Positions 1 through 10,267 of a stretch of 64,000 bases of DNA are shown one piece after another. Location of the stretch: contig MGWK01000055.1 of NCBI GenBank assembly GCA_001800975.1, positions 82,137-146,136 on the forward strand. The letters are read 5' to 3'. Each line of letters starts with the position of its first letter. Positions within the stretch are counted from its first letter, which is position 1. The notes beneath the pieces are model-generated. The model was not told the origin of the DNA. It saw only the letters and a list, made by a program, of their open reading frames with translations, and did no database searches. Made by a program: the position numbers and the translations under genes. The stretch comes from Flavobacteria bacterium RIFCSPLOWO2_12_FULL_35_11 (lineage in GTDB: Bacteria > Bacteroidota > Bacteroidia > Flavobacteriales > Flavobacteriaceae).

Positions 1-342
1 ATTGCCAACCAATACCTTAGAAAAGGGAGTAAAATCCTAGTCGAAGGTAGACTTAACTTTGATCAATGGGTGGATCAAAACGGGCAGAAGCGCTCTAAAC
101 ACTCTGTTGTTGTTGAGACTATGCAAATGCTAGACTCAAAAAATAGCGGCGGCGGTTCAAGCGGAAGCAATGAGCCTGCTGCGCATGAGCATGATAGCGG
201 TTATGATGCGGGGGCTGCGCCTCATAGCAATCATGTTGATTATAAAAATGCTTCGGCTCAAGAGAAAAGAGAGATGCCGGCAGCGAGTTTGATTCCTTCT
301 ATAGAGATAGATGAGGATGAGATACCTTTTAACAGGGGTTAG
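1..342 (+). CDS. ssb: Single-stranded DNA-binding protein, 5' truncated by window edge
   Basis: Frame open from base 1 (IANQYLRKGSKILVEGRLNFDQWVDQNGQKRSKHSVVVETMQML...), acidic SSB tip EIDEDEIPF near C-terminus. Confidence 0.85.
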   Translation: MANQYLRKGSKILVEGRLNFDQWVDQNGQKRSKHSVVVETMQMLDSKNSGGGSSGSNEPAAHEHDSGYDAGAAPHSNHVDYKNASAQEKREMPAASLIPSIEIDEDEIPFNRG

Positions 343-387
343 CACTACCAAAACAAAGAAGTGTAAAAAAACAAAATAGGGATTTAT

Positions 388-996
388 ATGGCATTAATAT
401 TTTGTGAAGAATGTGGCAACCAATACAGCAACAAGGCAGAAAGCTGCCCTGTGTGTGGTTGCCCAACAATAAATAATACACTTCACTTGGACAGAAGCAA
501 TTTTGGAGCTTGTAGTGTAGAAATTCGTGGAAATGAGATGTTGGCACCATCTTATGTTTGGTCGGAATTTTTTACTATAGGTTTGTTGGCTATTTTATTT
601 CTTTTTCTTTCCCTACACTTTAAAGAACAACTTTTGGGATTAGTAGCAGTTCTTTTATTCTTATCCCTATTTTTCCCAAGCGTGTTTTTACCAAAATATA
701 AAAAAAAATTAAGTAAGGTAAAGGAAATTAATAACTATTTTAAAAAAAGATTTAAAATAGTTACCTCTTCTCCTAATAGTTTCGCCTGCTCCGAAATAAT
801 CAATAAAAGCAATTTTTCTAAAGATACAACCATGTTTGATGTGTATATGGAAGCATATAAGTTTGGTGCCGATTCTATTATGATAAATGATATTAGTGTT
901 ACTAATGATGTCAGCTCCAGAAGTGTGCGCAATGGCTCTGGCGACATTCAAACAAAGAGCACATTCCATATAACTGCAATATTAATTAAATATTAA
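388..996 (+). CDS. Zinc-ribbon membrane protein
   Basis: N-terminal CEECGNQYSNKAESCPVCGC zinc ribbon followed by two hydrophobic segments. Confidence 0.55.
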   Translation: MALIFCEECGNQYSNKAESCPVCGCPTINNTLHLDRSNFGACSVEIRGNEMLAPSYVWSEFFTIGLLAILFLFLSLHFKEQLLGLVAVLLFLSLFFPSVFLPKYKKKLSKVKEINNYFKKRFKIVTSSPNSFACSEIINKSNFSKDTTMFDVYMEAYKFGADSIMINDISVTNDVSSRSVRNGSGDIQTKSTFHITAILIKY

Positions 997-1015
997 TGAG
1001 GTTATGCGACGGCGT

Positions 1016-1621
1016 TTAATCTTCCTTTATAATTTGCTTTTGTTTTTGGAGATTGTAAAGGTATCGCTTCGCTTCTATAATTTTTTCTACATAAACTTTA
1101 TTACTCGTGTTGAGAAGAGCAACTTGAGCTTCTAGGGTTTTTGTGTTTGCTTCTATGGTTCCGTTAAGGACATCGAGGTTTTCGCTGACTTTATTTAGGT
1201 TGTCGGCGAAGACATGTTTCCTGATATCTTGAAATGCTTTTCCTAAATCTGCTGCGCATACGCATGCAAAGGTGTCCTGTGTTCCCATTGAGGCAGATGC
1301 GGAGGTGATTCCTTTTGAAGCGATATCTGCCGTTCCGGGGACGCCAAGGTTTCCGAATTTCTCCAGCGTATCATTTATAGTGGTAACATCTTTGAGATTT
1401 TGGATCTCTTTAATCATATCGCTTTTTAAAGCAGAATCTTTCAGGGTGTCTGCCTGTTTCAATACCTCTTTTTTGAAGCTGTCTTGAAAGTTTTTTGTTA
1501 CTTCATCTACTTTGTTCTGAACATCAGCTTTTATGTCTATGTTTTGTATAATATTTGTTGTGGGTTCAGCCGCAAATAGTGTGATGACGGTAGTTGATAA
1601 TAATATGATATTTTTAATCAT
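1016..1621 (-). CDS. Exported coiled-coil protein, T4SS-associated (VirB5-like?)
   Basis: Signal peptide, helical composition, cluster of similar exported proteins. Confidence 0.4.
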   Translation of the reverse strand: MIKNIILLSTTVITLFAAEPTTNIIQNIDIKADVQNKVDEVTKNFQDSFKKEVLKQADTLKDSALKSDMIKEIQNLKDVTTINDTLEKFGNLGVPGTADIASKGITSASASMGTQDTFACVCAADLGKAFQDIRKHVFADNLNKVSENLDVLNGTIEANTKTLEAQVALLNTSNKVYVEKIIEAKRYLYNLQKQKQIIKED

Positions 1622-1928
1622 TGTGTACCTCTATTTTGTTAATTAGATTTTGTGTTTCTTTCATTCTTTTAAGTTCTAAAAGGATTTCTCCCTCTAGGTT
1701 TTGAATAATGAATGTTTTCTCATCTTTTGTGGCGATACTCTTTGTGATGCTGCTTTTGAATTTCGTGTTGATTTGTTCAGTTTTGGCTGTTATTTTCTCC
1801 ATTTCCGGCGCTATCATAGACGGGATTTGGGTGATCGCGATTTCCATACTTGTTTTACTCCATACGACGGCCGATAAGTCGGCTGTTGTGAGTATAAGTA
1901 AAAGTGTTGTTATGGCTCTTTTTTTCAT
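1614..1928 (-). CDS. Small exported coiled-coil protein
   Basis: Start MKKRAITTLLLILTT; overlaps upstream gene by ATGA. Confidence 0.45.
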   Translation of the reverse strand: MKKRAITTLLLILTTADLSAVVWSKTSMEIAITQIPSMIAPEMEKITAKTEQINTKFKSSITKSIATKDEKTFIIQNLEGEILLELKRMKETQNLINKIEVHND

Positions 1929-2215
1929 TTTGTCCCCCAATGTAAGAATGGTGCTATAATAGATGATGTAGCGATTGTGATAAAAATTACGGTTGTGGTT
2001 ACCCATAAAAAATATCCGAATATCTTTTTGATATTTGAGTTTTTTTTCGGGAGCCAAATTTGTTTTAGCGTGAGCATAGTGGTTATAATTCCCGCCGCTG
2101 CGATTGTTTGAAATAAACTAAAAAATGAGACTATAAAGCCGGCAGAAAAAGATGCTGCGATAGTAAAAAATATTAAAAAAATTCGATAGGCGTTGAGTGT
2201 GGATAATTCCGGCAT
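1925..2215 (-). CDS. Small multi-TM membrane protein
   Basis: Three hydrophobic segments; same operon. Confidence 0.45.
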   Translation of the reverse strand: MPELSTLNAYRIFLIFFTIAASFSAGFIVSFFSLFQTIAAAGIITTMLTLKQIWLPKKNSNIKKIFGYFLWVTTTVIFITIATSSIIAPFLHWGTK

Positions 2216-2217
2216 TT

Positions 2218-2526
2218 TTATTGTGCCTCAATAAAGATGTGTTGGTTTTGTTTAAAGCCTAAGCTTTTAAGCTCCACGGTTGAATCTATTTGTATGTTTA
2301 CGATATTTGAGTAAATCTTTTGGGTTTGGATTTCACTCTTGAGCATTTCATTAACGAGAGTAACTTGTTTGTCGAATGACATGGCTAGTGTTGCATCAGA
2401 TGAGTCAAATGTCTTTTTGATAAGCTCTGCTCCTCTATATGCAAAAGGGGCGTCAACACATCCTCCACAAGGGTATAGGTTTGTTGTGAAAAGTAGTAAG
2501 ATTGATGTTAGGGCTCTTTTTTTCAT
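2218..2526 (-). CDS. Small exported protein, similar to 1614..1928 at the N-terminus
   Basis: MKKRALTSILLLFTT signal peptide, helical remainder. Confidence 0.45.
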   Translation of the reverse strand: MKKRALTSILLLFTTNLYPCGGCVDAPFAYRGAELIKKTFDSSDATLAMSFDKQVTLVNEMLKSEIQTQKIYSNIVNIQIDSTVELKSLGFKQNQHIFIEAQ

Positions 2527-2789
2527 TCTGCGGCCTTTATGTTTGGTATTTTATAGGAGTCATACGCGATTTTCTTTAGCGTTACGAGCTCTTCGGAATA
2601 AACAATAAGAAGTTCGTTTAGTTTTGTTTTTTCGCCTGTTATAGATGTTCCTGTTTTCTTATGGGTTTCGTCAAGTTTTTTGACGGAATCTTTTGCGTGA
2701 ACGCTTGCCGTTGGTGTGGTGGCGGTGTTAGCGTTAGCAGTCGATAGCAATAGAAGTGATGTGATTATAATAAGAGTTGGTTTTTTCAA
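2523..2789 (-). CDS. Small exported protein
   Basis: Signal peptide; 4-bp overlap with downstream gene. Confidence 0.4.
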   Translation of the reverse strand: MKKPTLIIITSLLLLSTANANTATTPTASVHAKDSVKKLDETHKKTGTSITGEKTKLNELLIVYSEELVTLKKIAYDSYKIPNIKAAE

Positions 2790-2981
2790 TATAGTTCCTC
2801 TTTTTGTTGATTAGAAAAAGTATAATAAAAATATATTAAAAATATGCTTAAACTATATTTAGAAATTGATTTTTATGTATTGGTTAACATAATCAACATT
2901 CTCTTGAATATTTTGGGTGTGTTGACTCCTGAAAAAAATAAGTGTAAAATTCATAATGATTGATATTGATGGAGAAGATTT

Positions 2982-3514
2982 ATGTTTTTTAAGAAAATAA
3001 TTTTTATTGCTTTTGTTGTTGTTTCCTGTGGAGCGTATGAAATAAAAACAGATAGGACTTTTCAAGAGAGGCTTGAACCTGATAGGATGCAGTTAAGTTT
3101 TTGGCTTACTGCAAAAGCAAAGAGTGCCAAAGAGGTAAAAGAGATTTTACATCCTGCGATAGCGGAGTTGAAAAAAATTCCTGCCTGTAAAGGCGGTGGC
3201 TACACTCTTAGCCCTGAGTATAACTATAAATCGGGCGATAGAGATTTGCTTGGTTTTAGAGGGAGCACTCATTTTGAGTGCCGATTTAAAGATATGTATG
3301 AGATGGATGGCGTTGTTGCTTTTTTTGATACCCAAAAAAAGTTAGAACTTCAACAATCGCCTATTATTATAGTTTGGAGAGCCTTAAACAGCCATTGCAT
3401 GAGCTTATAAAAACTGAATTAGTGAGTGGTGAAGTCAAGAGAATGTCTCAAGATGAAGTTACCCAAAAAGTAGAAGAAATAGCTGCGGGTGAGGCTCGGT
3501 TGGATTTGAAGTAA
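2982..3514 (+). pseudogene. SIMPL/DUF541-like exported protein interrupted by a frameshift at an A7 tract
   Basis: Frame 2982..3410 continues in +1 frame after A7 (3334..3340) as TSTIAYYYSLESLKQPLHELIKTELVSGEVKRMSQDEVTQKVEEIAAGEARLDLK*. Confidence 0.6.
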
Positions 3515-3598
3515 AAGCCTGTATTTTAATATCACTAAGCTAGTTTTTATTATAAACCTATTATAATTTATTGAAAATATGGATTTAAAAGGTTTTTA

Positions 3599-4270
3599 AT
3601 GGTAGCTGTTAAACATATAAACACCCTCTCTTATGGTTGGCTGAAAAAAATGCACATTGCTTGTGAGGCAGATATAAAATTTATTGAGAAGAGCCACGAT
3701 GATGAATTCTTACCCGGTAGAAAAATTGAGCTTGCTCTGATTGAGAAGCGGATTGGGCTTTTGAAAGAGAATGTGGATAATTTTCAATTTGATAAGCTTC
3801 AAGGTTTTTTCTCCTACTGTTGGCATAAAGAACATAATCCTGAACCCCATAGAGATTATCATAAAGATAACGCTTTTTGGGCGGAAAATTTAGATAATGC
3901 AGGCGTTCCATGGGTTATCCAAAATCAAGTAGCGTATCTCTCTGACAAGAGGGAGAATGGACCTTTGTTTAAAAACTTGGAAACTTTGCTTGCTCAATCC
4001 GGAATTAAAGTTGTTAGTGATTTAAGTCAAGTTACCACTCTTAGCCAAAATGATGTTTTTGATGTAATCAAAACACTCCCTGCCGGTTTTACTCAAACGA
4101 ATATATACTCTCCTGATCAATATATTGTAGTGGATTCTAGTGCTTCTGCTTATTCCTCTGTGGCTGAATATTTAGCTGCTTTTGAGACTAAAGATGTGGA
4201 TTCTGAAACTATTAAGAGAGAAGTTGAGTCTCTTGGAGCGGTAAAGGCGAATATATGCGAAACATTGTAA
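3599..4270 (+). CDS. Hypothetical protein with shared C-terminal tail
   Basis: Preceded by conserved plasmid promoter; tail VDSETIKREVESLGAVKANICETL. Confidence 0.5.
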   Translation: MVAVKHINTLSYGWLKKMHIACEADIKFIEKSHDDEFLPGRKIELALIEKRIGLLKENVDNFQFDKLQGFFSYCWHKEHNPEPHRDYHKDNAFWAENLDNAGVPWVIQNQVAYLSDKRENGPLFKNLETLLAQSGIKVVSDLSQVTTLSQNDVFDVIKTLPAGFTQTNIYSPDQYIVVDSSASAYSSVAEYLAAFETKDVDSETIKREVESLGAVKANICETL

Positions 4271-4461
4271 ATCAACTTCAAGAGATTCTTGATTCCGGTA
4301 AGATAAGTGAAGAAGAGAAAAATATTTTTGAAAAATATATTTTGATATGTAATGAGTTTATTGAAAAAGGGATAACTCCTAGTGATGTGCTTTTAGAAAC
4401 TTTTGAAAAGATAATTAAGGTTTTTAAGCCTTTGGTTGGAGCCGGTCGTGAAAAGAGTTGA
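4255..4461 (+). CDS. Small hypothetical protein
   Basis: Overlaps both neighbours in operon. Confidence 0.4.
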   Translation: MRNIVNQLQEILDSGKISEEEKNIFEKYILICNEFIEKGITPSDVLLETFEKIIKVFKPLVGAGREKS

Positions 4462-7420
4462 GCGGTTAGCGGTTATTAATGACTATTTAATATCTCTTAT
4501 CCCTGATGATTTTTCATCTAAAGGTTCTCTTGTCTCTTGGCTTGAATCTTCCCCCTACTCTCCCTATACTACTCTCTATGGCGGTGTCAATGCTCTTGGT
4601 TATGATAAATCACTTGGTTTTATCTCGGAGATTGACTCAAAAGAGAGATTTCTTCTAAAAGATGTAACATCTTTTAAATTGCAAAACTTTATGAGTTTTG
4701 GCGGGGAGATCTTATCTGCTTCTTGTCGTTTGTATGATGCGGTTGACTCCCCTGCTCTTTTTGAGAATTATCCTGAATTTAAAGATATTGATATTTCAGT
4801 AAATATCTCTTCTGCCGGTCGTGGGATGAAGAGCGGAAGTTTTGATGTGGCGAATAACCGTATTGAGGTTTTTGCAGATTCTAATAGAGATGCTATGCTC
4901 GTTCTGCTGCATGAACTTCAACACGCTATTCAAGTAAGAGAGGGCTTTGCCCTTGGAGCTAGTTATTATGGCGGAGATGGGGTTTTTGATATGTTTGTAG
5001 GTTCTGTAGCGGACCTAGATGGGAGATATCAAGATGGGAGCTTTTCTGATATAGCAACTCAAAAGAGTATGGTTGAGATTGATGATAAGGATATTATTAT
5101 AGATTTATCTCCTGTATCTCTCTTAATAAATCGGCTTAATAAAAAAATAGAGGATAGATTAGAATCTCTTTATGAGAGTTATGAGAGAGGCGAAATTGAT
5201 TATGAAGACTACAATAGCTCTGAAAATCGGCTATTAAATGATATGAAATCAGGGCTGTATGGAGTGTATCAACTTGATAGGATTTTTCAGCACAATGAGC
5301 TTTTTATAAGCTACCCACAGCTCAAAGACATTAATGTTGAATTTTCATATGAGATACAAAAAGGCAAGGCTACTTATAACTACCATAGAGATCTAATTAC
5401 ATTAAATTCTTATGAGAGTGTTGAAGATATAAAGACTTTGCTTCTTCATGAACTACAGCATGTTGTACAATTTGAAGAGGGGTGGGCGCTTGGCGGAAGT
5501 CCTAAAAATTTTAAAGATATTGATTTAGCAAAAATAAAAAAAGATTCTCTTATTAAAGAGATAAGAGATTATATTGATTTTAATTTTAACAGCATGGATG
5601 ATAATTATCGACAAGCTATTAGAATGATTAATAGCGGTTCTGATACCAAAAAAGGTTCGGATATTCTCCAAAATAATCCTATTTATAAAGCCCAATATGC
5701 TGATTACCTTATGGCGTATCGTGATTTAGCAGAAATAGAAAAAACAGATTATGAATACGATGTTTTATCTAAAGATAGACAATATTTATCTTTGTGGGGT
5801 GAACAGCAGGCAAGAGCAACGCAGTACAGAATGAATATGACGCTTGAACAAAGAGCGGGTGAGGATTGGGCAAAAACACTTGAGCGGGTTGAAGGTGAAT
5901 ATAAAGAACCGATTATAAAATTTGAAAATGGTGGGATTGCGGAAGCTGTTGAATTAGAGATGAGATATTTAAATGAGAGCGGGAAAGTTAATTATGAGGC
6001 GTTTAAAGCCGAAGGGTTAGAGAGGGTTCCTAGATATTTTACTTCCTATAGTAAATTTCAAACACTTTTTAAAAATAAAATTAATAGAGATGAGGCGGTT
6101 TTATCAACTCCTTTAGGTGAAGTAAAAATTAATATGTTTGGTGCTTTTAAGCACTTTAAAGACAATACCCATAATGAAGATAGGATGAGATGGAGCGGTG
6201 GATTAATATCCGCCCTGGAAGATCCTCTGTTTATAGTTCAAGAGAGATACGAAGGGCAAATTCAGAAGGTCTTTTATAAGCCTATGAAAGAAAAAAATAG
6301 AGATAAAGTTGTAAATTTAACAGGATTTGTCTTGGATGATAAAGGTCGTTTAGTAAATACTACATTTTTTCCCGTAGCGGAGTATAAGCTAGAAAGATAT
6401 ATAAAAAGCAGAGAGGAAGATTTACTCTATTTTAAGCACGCTGGTTCACGCTTAGAGCGTGTAACTCCAGCAGTCGTTGCCGACTCAGGAAAAACGCGTG
6501 CAAGTGATGACATTATATCAAGAAAAGATATTGATGTCAAGAGAATTGATAAAAAGAGTAGAGAAAAGCACTTTAAAGAGTGGTTCGGCGATAGTAAAGT
6601 TGTTGATAAGAGTGGTGAGCCGTTGGTGGTTTATCATGGGACAAAAAAAGTTTTTGATGTATTTGATATAGATAGAGTAAAAAATGGAGCTTGGCTTGGC
6701 AAGGGTTTCTATTTTACGGACAATAAGATTAAAGCAAAAGAGTTTGGCAAAAAAACTCTTTTTGTTTATTTGACTATGAATAATCCATATATTGCTAAAG
6801 CAAATGATCCTTCTGGTCTTTTTTCTGAGATAAAAGAGATATACGGGGGTGATAACCCCGATTGGGATGAGTTTGATATTTCGAAGGTATTAAAAAAAGA
6901 TAATTATGATGGAATTATTTATAAACATTGGGATGAAGATAGTGGTGTTTTCTACTCCGTTTTTGAGTCTTCTCAAATAAAATCAATTCACAATAGAGGG
7001 ACTTTTAATTCTGAGAGTTCAAATATTTTAGAGAAAAATGATTTTGGGTTAAATCAAATAGAGAAGATTATCTCTATTATTCCCTATGGGATGGATATGA
7101 AAGATGCAAAAGAATATTTGGAGTTTAATGGGCTCTCCCCTGCCCTCTTGGCTGAAACGAAATATCATGATGTTTTATCCGGGGAGAGATTTGTCTCTCT
7201 TTTGGATATTAATTCAAAAGGCGGGATTGAGGCGACGGCATATTATAATGCCGGTGGTGAGCGAGAGAGCCGCGAAATTGAGGCGATATATCGCAGCGAG
7301 TGTGAATCAATTGTCACACTTGCTAATAGTGCGCCGGCCGTGAGTTGTGATGAGCTGGCGGCGGCGGTGAGAGAGATGGCGGATGGTAAGCCGGTAAGTT
7401 CTTGTGATGTTTCTCTCTAA
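4436..7420 (+). CDS. Polyvalent protein: duplicated HELQH metallopeptidase-like domains plus ART-PolyVal-like ADP-ribosyltransferase domain
   Basis: Two LLHELQHxxQxxEGxALGxS motifs; FKEWFGDSKVVDKSGEPLVVYHGT...F..F; TTG start in track, GTG at 4448 possible. Confidence 0.7.
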   Translation: MEPVVKRVERLAVINDYLISLIPDDFSSKGSLVSWLESSPYSPYTTLYGGVNALGYDKSLGFISEIDSKERFLLKDVTSFKLQNFMSFGGEILSASCRLYDAVDSPALFENYPEFKDIDISVNISSAGRGMKSGSFDVANNRIEVFADSNRDAMLVLLHELQHAIQVREGFALGASYYGGDGVFDMFVGSVADLDGRYQDGSFSDIATQKSMVEIDDKDIIIDLSPVSLLINRLNKKIEDRLESLYESYERGEIDYEDYNSSENRLLNDMKSGLYGVYQLDRIFQHNELFISYPQLKDINVEFSYEIQKGKATYNYHRDLITLNSYESVEDIKTLLLHELQHVVQFEEGWALGGSPKNFKDIDLAKIKKDSLIKEIRDYIDFNFNSMDDNYRQAIRMINSGSDTKKGSDILQNNPIYKAQYADYLMAYRDLAEIEKTDYEYDVLSKDRQYLSLWGEQQARATQYRMNMTLEQRAGEDWAKTLERVEGEYKEPIIKFENGGIAEAVELEMRYLNESGKVNYEAFKAEGLERVPRYFTSYSKFQTLFKNKINRDEAVLSTPLGEVKINMFGAFKHFKDNTHNEDRMRWSGGLISALEDPLFIVQERYEGQIQKVFYKPMKEKNRDKVVNLTGFVLDDKGRLVNTTFFPVAEYKLERYIKSREEDLLYFKHAGSRLERVTPAVVADSGKTRASDDIISRKDIDVKRIDKKSREKHFKEWFGDSKVVDKSGEPLVVYHGTKKVFDVFDIDRVKNGAWLGKGFYFTDNKIKAKEFGKKTLFVYLTMNNPYIAKANDPSGLFSEIKEIYGGDNPDWDEFDISKVLKKDNYDGIIYKHWDEDSGVFYSVFESSQIKSIHNRGTFNSESSNILEKNDFGLNQIEKIISIIPYGMDMKDAKEYLEFNGLSPALLAETKYHDVLSGERFVSLLDINSKGGIEATAYYNAGGERESREIEAIYRSECESIVTLANSAPAVSCDELAAAVREMADGKPVSSCDVSL

Positions 7421-7613
7421 TTCTTAGAGATAGTTCCCTGCGGGGCTGTTGTGACGCCGACACATCACATTATATAGGTGGTGCTTTCGGCATAAGCACC
7501 CAAAGGGCATAAACAAGCAGGAAATCTTTTGAAAAAGATATTTCCCCGCGTTTTACTTTATAAAAGGCGTTGCTTGCTTAAGGTATCTTTTATTATAAAC
7601 CTATTATAATTTA

Positions 7614-8369
7614 TTGAAAATATGTTTAACAAAAGGATTTAAAATGGCAAAAGAGGTAGATAATAAACTAACTACAAATATGTCTGGCTCTACTATAGCT
7701 ACAGAAGATAATTGGGAGAAAATCAACGGAGAATTTGCTTTCTCTGAGAACAAAACTGGGTGTGTTAATGATGACGGCACAGTTTTTTTTGATTCAAAAG
7801 GTTTTTCCCAATATATGTTTAAAAACAAAGAGGATGCTTATCGCTTTTTGTTTAATGGTGAAAATGTTTCACATAAGTATAGTTTCTGTGTTGGCTTCCA
7901 TTATGATAATCCAAGGCTTGATGAGCAGTGCGAGCATTATGCTTGGAGTGTCTGGAGAGATGTTGAATGTGCGGAAGCGGAAAAGCAAATCGGCTCCGGT
8001 GATGAAAAAATAAATGCTCAACTAAGAGATATGGCAAAGATTTCCGCTCTTGGGACATATCTCTCGTCTGATATTAACAATTCAGATGATTATGAAAAGT
8101 TTATGAAATTTGAGACTTTAAACGGGACTGATATAGATATATGGGAGCCGTTTGAGAATCACTCTTTAGAGGAGATTCAAGAGCTTGTCGAACAAGAGTT
8201 TTCCGCAACTCTTCATAGCTATATGAAGGTTGCAGAGATTGTAAAATCAGCGGTTGAATTAGAGAGTTTAGCGACTGGGGCTCACAGTGCAAGCGCTGAT
8301 GAAGTTGCAGAGAATGTGCGTAAATTAGCGGACTCTAGCACTCAATCTACTTCCCTTTCACAGGGGTAG
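7614..8369 (+). CDS. Hypothetical protein, paralogous to 12197..12895
   Basis: Shared ALGTYLSS..YxxFxxxETLNGxDIDIWEP...VAEI....ELESLA; likely start MAKEVDNK. Confidence 0.55.
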   Translation: MKICLTKGFKMAKEVDNKLTTNMSGSTIATEDNWEKINGEFAFSENKTGCVNDDGTVFFDSKGFSQYMFKNKEDAYRFLFNGENVSHKYSFCVGFHYDNPRLDEQCEHYAWSVWRDVECAEAEKQIGSGDEKINAQLRDMAKISALGTYLSSDINNSDDYEKFMKFETLNGTDIDIWEPFENHSLEEIQELVEQEFSATLHSYMKVAEIVKSAVELESLATGAHSASADEVAENVRKLADSSTQSTSLSQG

Positions 8370-8407
8370 TAGTTTGAGATTTATTTGAGATTGATAGTAA
8401 ACTTACA

Positions 8408-8845
8408 ATGAATTTTGTGTCTAGTGTTCAAACGGAAACGATTGTAATAAAAAACGACAGAGGAACACTTTATGGTAGTTTTTATTTCAAAGATAACTTT
8501 GCAAAAATTAATTCTCTTGAAATTAAAAAAAATTCCCAAAAAAAGGGTTATGATAGTGAACTTGTAGCCCTTTTTGAAAAAAAGTGCAATGAGCATGCTA
8601 TTTTTCAAATTAAAATTGATGCGTATAAAAAATCTTTGGGCTTTTGGAGAAAAATCGGGTTTGATGTTCATGATAGTCCTCAGGTTATCGACGGACATAC
8701 ACAAGATTTTTATAATGGAACGAAAGTATTAGGCTTGGATATCAGCGCTATCATCTCTCCAGAGATAGATAGTATGAGTCCGTCCGACAAAGCTGCTGAG
8801 ATGAGCAAGCTTGGCGGGACTAGCGCAAATATAGATTTTAAATAA
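8408..8845 (+). CDS. GNAT-like acetyltransferase
   Basis: SLEIKKNSQKKGYDSELVALFEKKC...AYKKSLGFWRKIGFDV resembles GNAT core. Confidence 0.5.
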   Translation: MNFVSSVQTETIVIKNDRGTLYGSFYFKDNFAKINSLEIKKNSQKKGYDSELVALFEKKCNEHAIFQIKIDAYKKSLGFWRKIGFDVHDSPQVIDGHTQDFYNGTKVLGLDISAIISPEIDSMSPSDKAAEMSKLGGTSANIDFK

Positions 8846-8995
8846 GAAAAAACAACTGTTTTCAATTTACAAGAGTAATATTTATCCAGAAAATTAATTA
8901 TAAAATAATCCCTCTATTTTTTGTTTTATAATTAAGTTATATTTTATTATAAACCTATTATAATTTATTTAAAATATGGATTTAAAGGGTTTTAT

Positions 8996-10267
8996 ATGGC
9001 TGGTTCAAAAAAAATAGATGTTGATTTTCAATCCATCTGGGATGGTGGGTTAGAGGTTATTTCACCTGCTGTTTTAGATTTAGAAACTGGGAAACTAGTC
9101 CATATAGAAGATTGGAGTGAGCCGGAAGGCGCTCAAGAGTTGGACTCAAACTCTATTATTTTAAAAATGGGCGGGATGACTGTTGTATATGATTTGGTTG
9201 TCCGCGGGGATAGTTATTTTATCTCCGAAAAAGATTTAGAAAAAACAAAAGCTTTTTTTAACAATGATTCTGAGTTAGCAAAATTTAAAACTCAGGCCGA
9301 GCTACAAATAGATGCTCTAAGACTACAAGAAAAACTCGGTGATGATTGTTCAGATTTTAAATTTGATTTTGATGGATATGAATTTTATAATGTGTCGTTT
9401 GAGAGCAAAATTCCTATAAATAATATTTTGGCAGTTATGAATACAATTCCTGATTCTCATGTGATGATGAGGAATTTAATTGCTTTGGAAACTGCCGCCG
9501 AAGAGAAGAGTAACACAGGAGAAAGTGCAAGGTACAATCTGTTTATTGAAAAATGTAAAGAGGTTTGTGATGCTTACGGGATTACGCTTGGCCAATATTT
9601 TAAAGTAACTTGTAATCAAAATAGTATAGATTTTGAAAATGGTATTAACTTTAATATGATACATGATTGGGCAGAAAATGAGAAGTTTATTAACATGTTT
9701 TTAAGTTCTAAAAATTTATCTGAGAATAAAGTTTTAGATGTCAATGATTTGTCAGAGCAGATTGAAAATCTTGCTTATGAAAATAAAAAAATGGCTGAAT
9801 TTTTAGAATCGTTGGGTTATTCACAAGAGCAAATCACTGATATATGTGTGGGTACTGAGATTAAAGTTGCTGTTTTAATAAATACAGAGGATAAAATAGT
9901 TGTAGTTAATGATGGTGCATATACGATTTTAATGCAGTCAATTAATTGGGATAACTACACGGATGATGATAGCGGTGATCATTGGAGTGTTGAGAGCGCT
10001 ATTTATAATAAGATTGACTCCTCAAAGGAGACAGAAGATAATGATGAGATAGAAAATGCCGTAGGATGTATTAATCTCTATTTAAAGGCTTCTGGGCAGT
10101 CAGAGATTGCGGACTCTGAGAATTATAGAGATTTTTTAGATTATTTTGACTATATGGCTCAAAATGATTTTGTAAAGATTGATAGTTTTCTGTCTTCGTC
10201 TTCCGTGGGAACTACGGAGACGATAGAGGGAATTGTGGGAAAAACTGAAAAGAAGGATTTAGTATGA
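8996..10267 (+). CDS. Hypothetical protein, C-terminal KKDLV
   Basis: Conserved plasmid promoter upstream; overlaps next gene by ATGA. Confidence 0.5.
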   Translation: MAGSKKIDVDFQSIWDGGLEVISPAVLDLETGKLVHIEDWSEPEGAQELDSNSIILKMGGMTVVYDLVVRGDSYFISEKDLEKTKAFFNNDSELAKFKTQAELQIDALRLQEKLGDDCSDFKFDFDGYEFYNVSFESKIPINNILAVMNTIPDSHVMMRNLIALETAAEEKSNTGESARYNLFIEKCKEVCDAYGITLGQYFKVTCNQNSIDFENGINFNMIHDWAENEKFINMFLSSKNLSENKVLDVNDLSEQIENLAYENKKMAEFLESLGYSQEQITDICVGTEIKVAVLINTEDKIVVVNDGAYTILMQSINWDNYTDDDSGDHWSVESAIYNKIDSSKETEDNDEIENAVGCINLYLKASGQSEIADSENYRDFLDYFDYMAQNDFVKIDSFLSSSSVGTTETIEGIVGKTEKKDLV

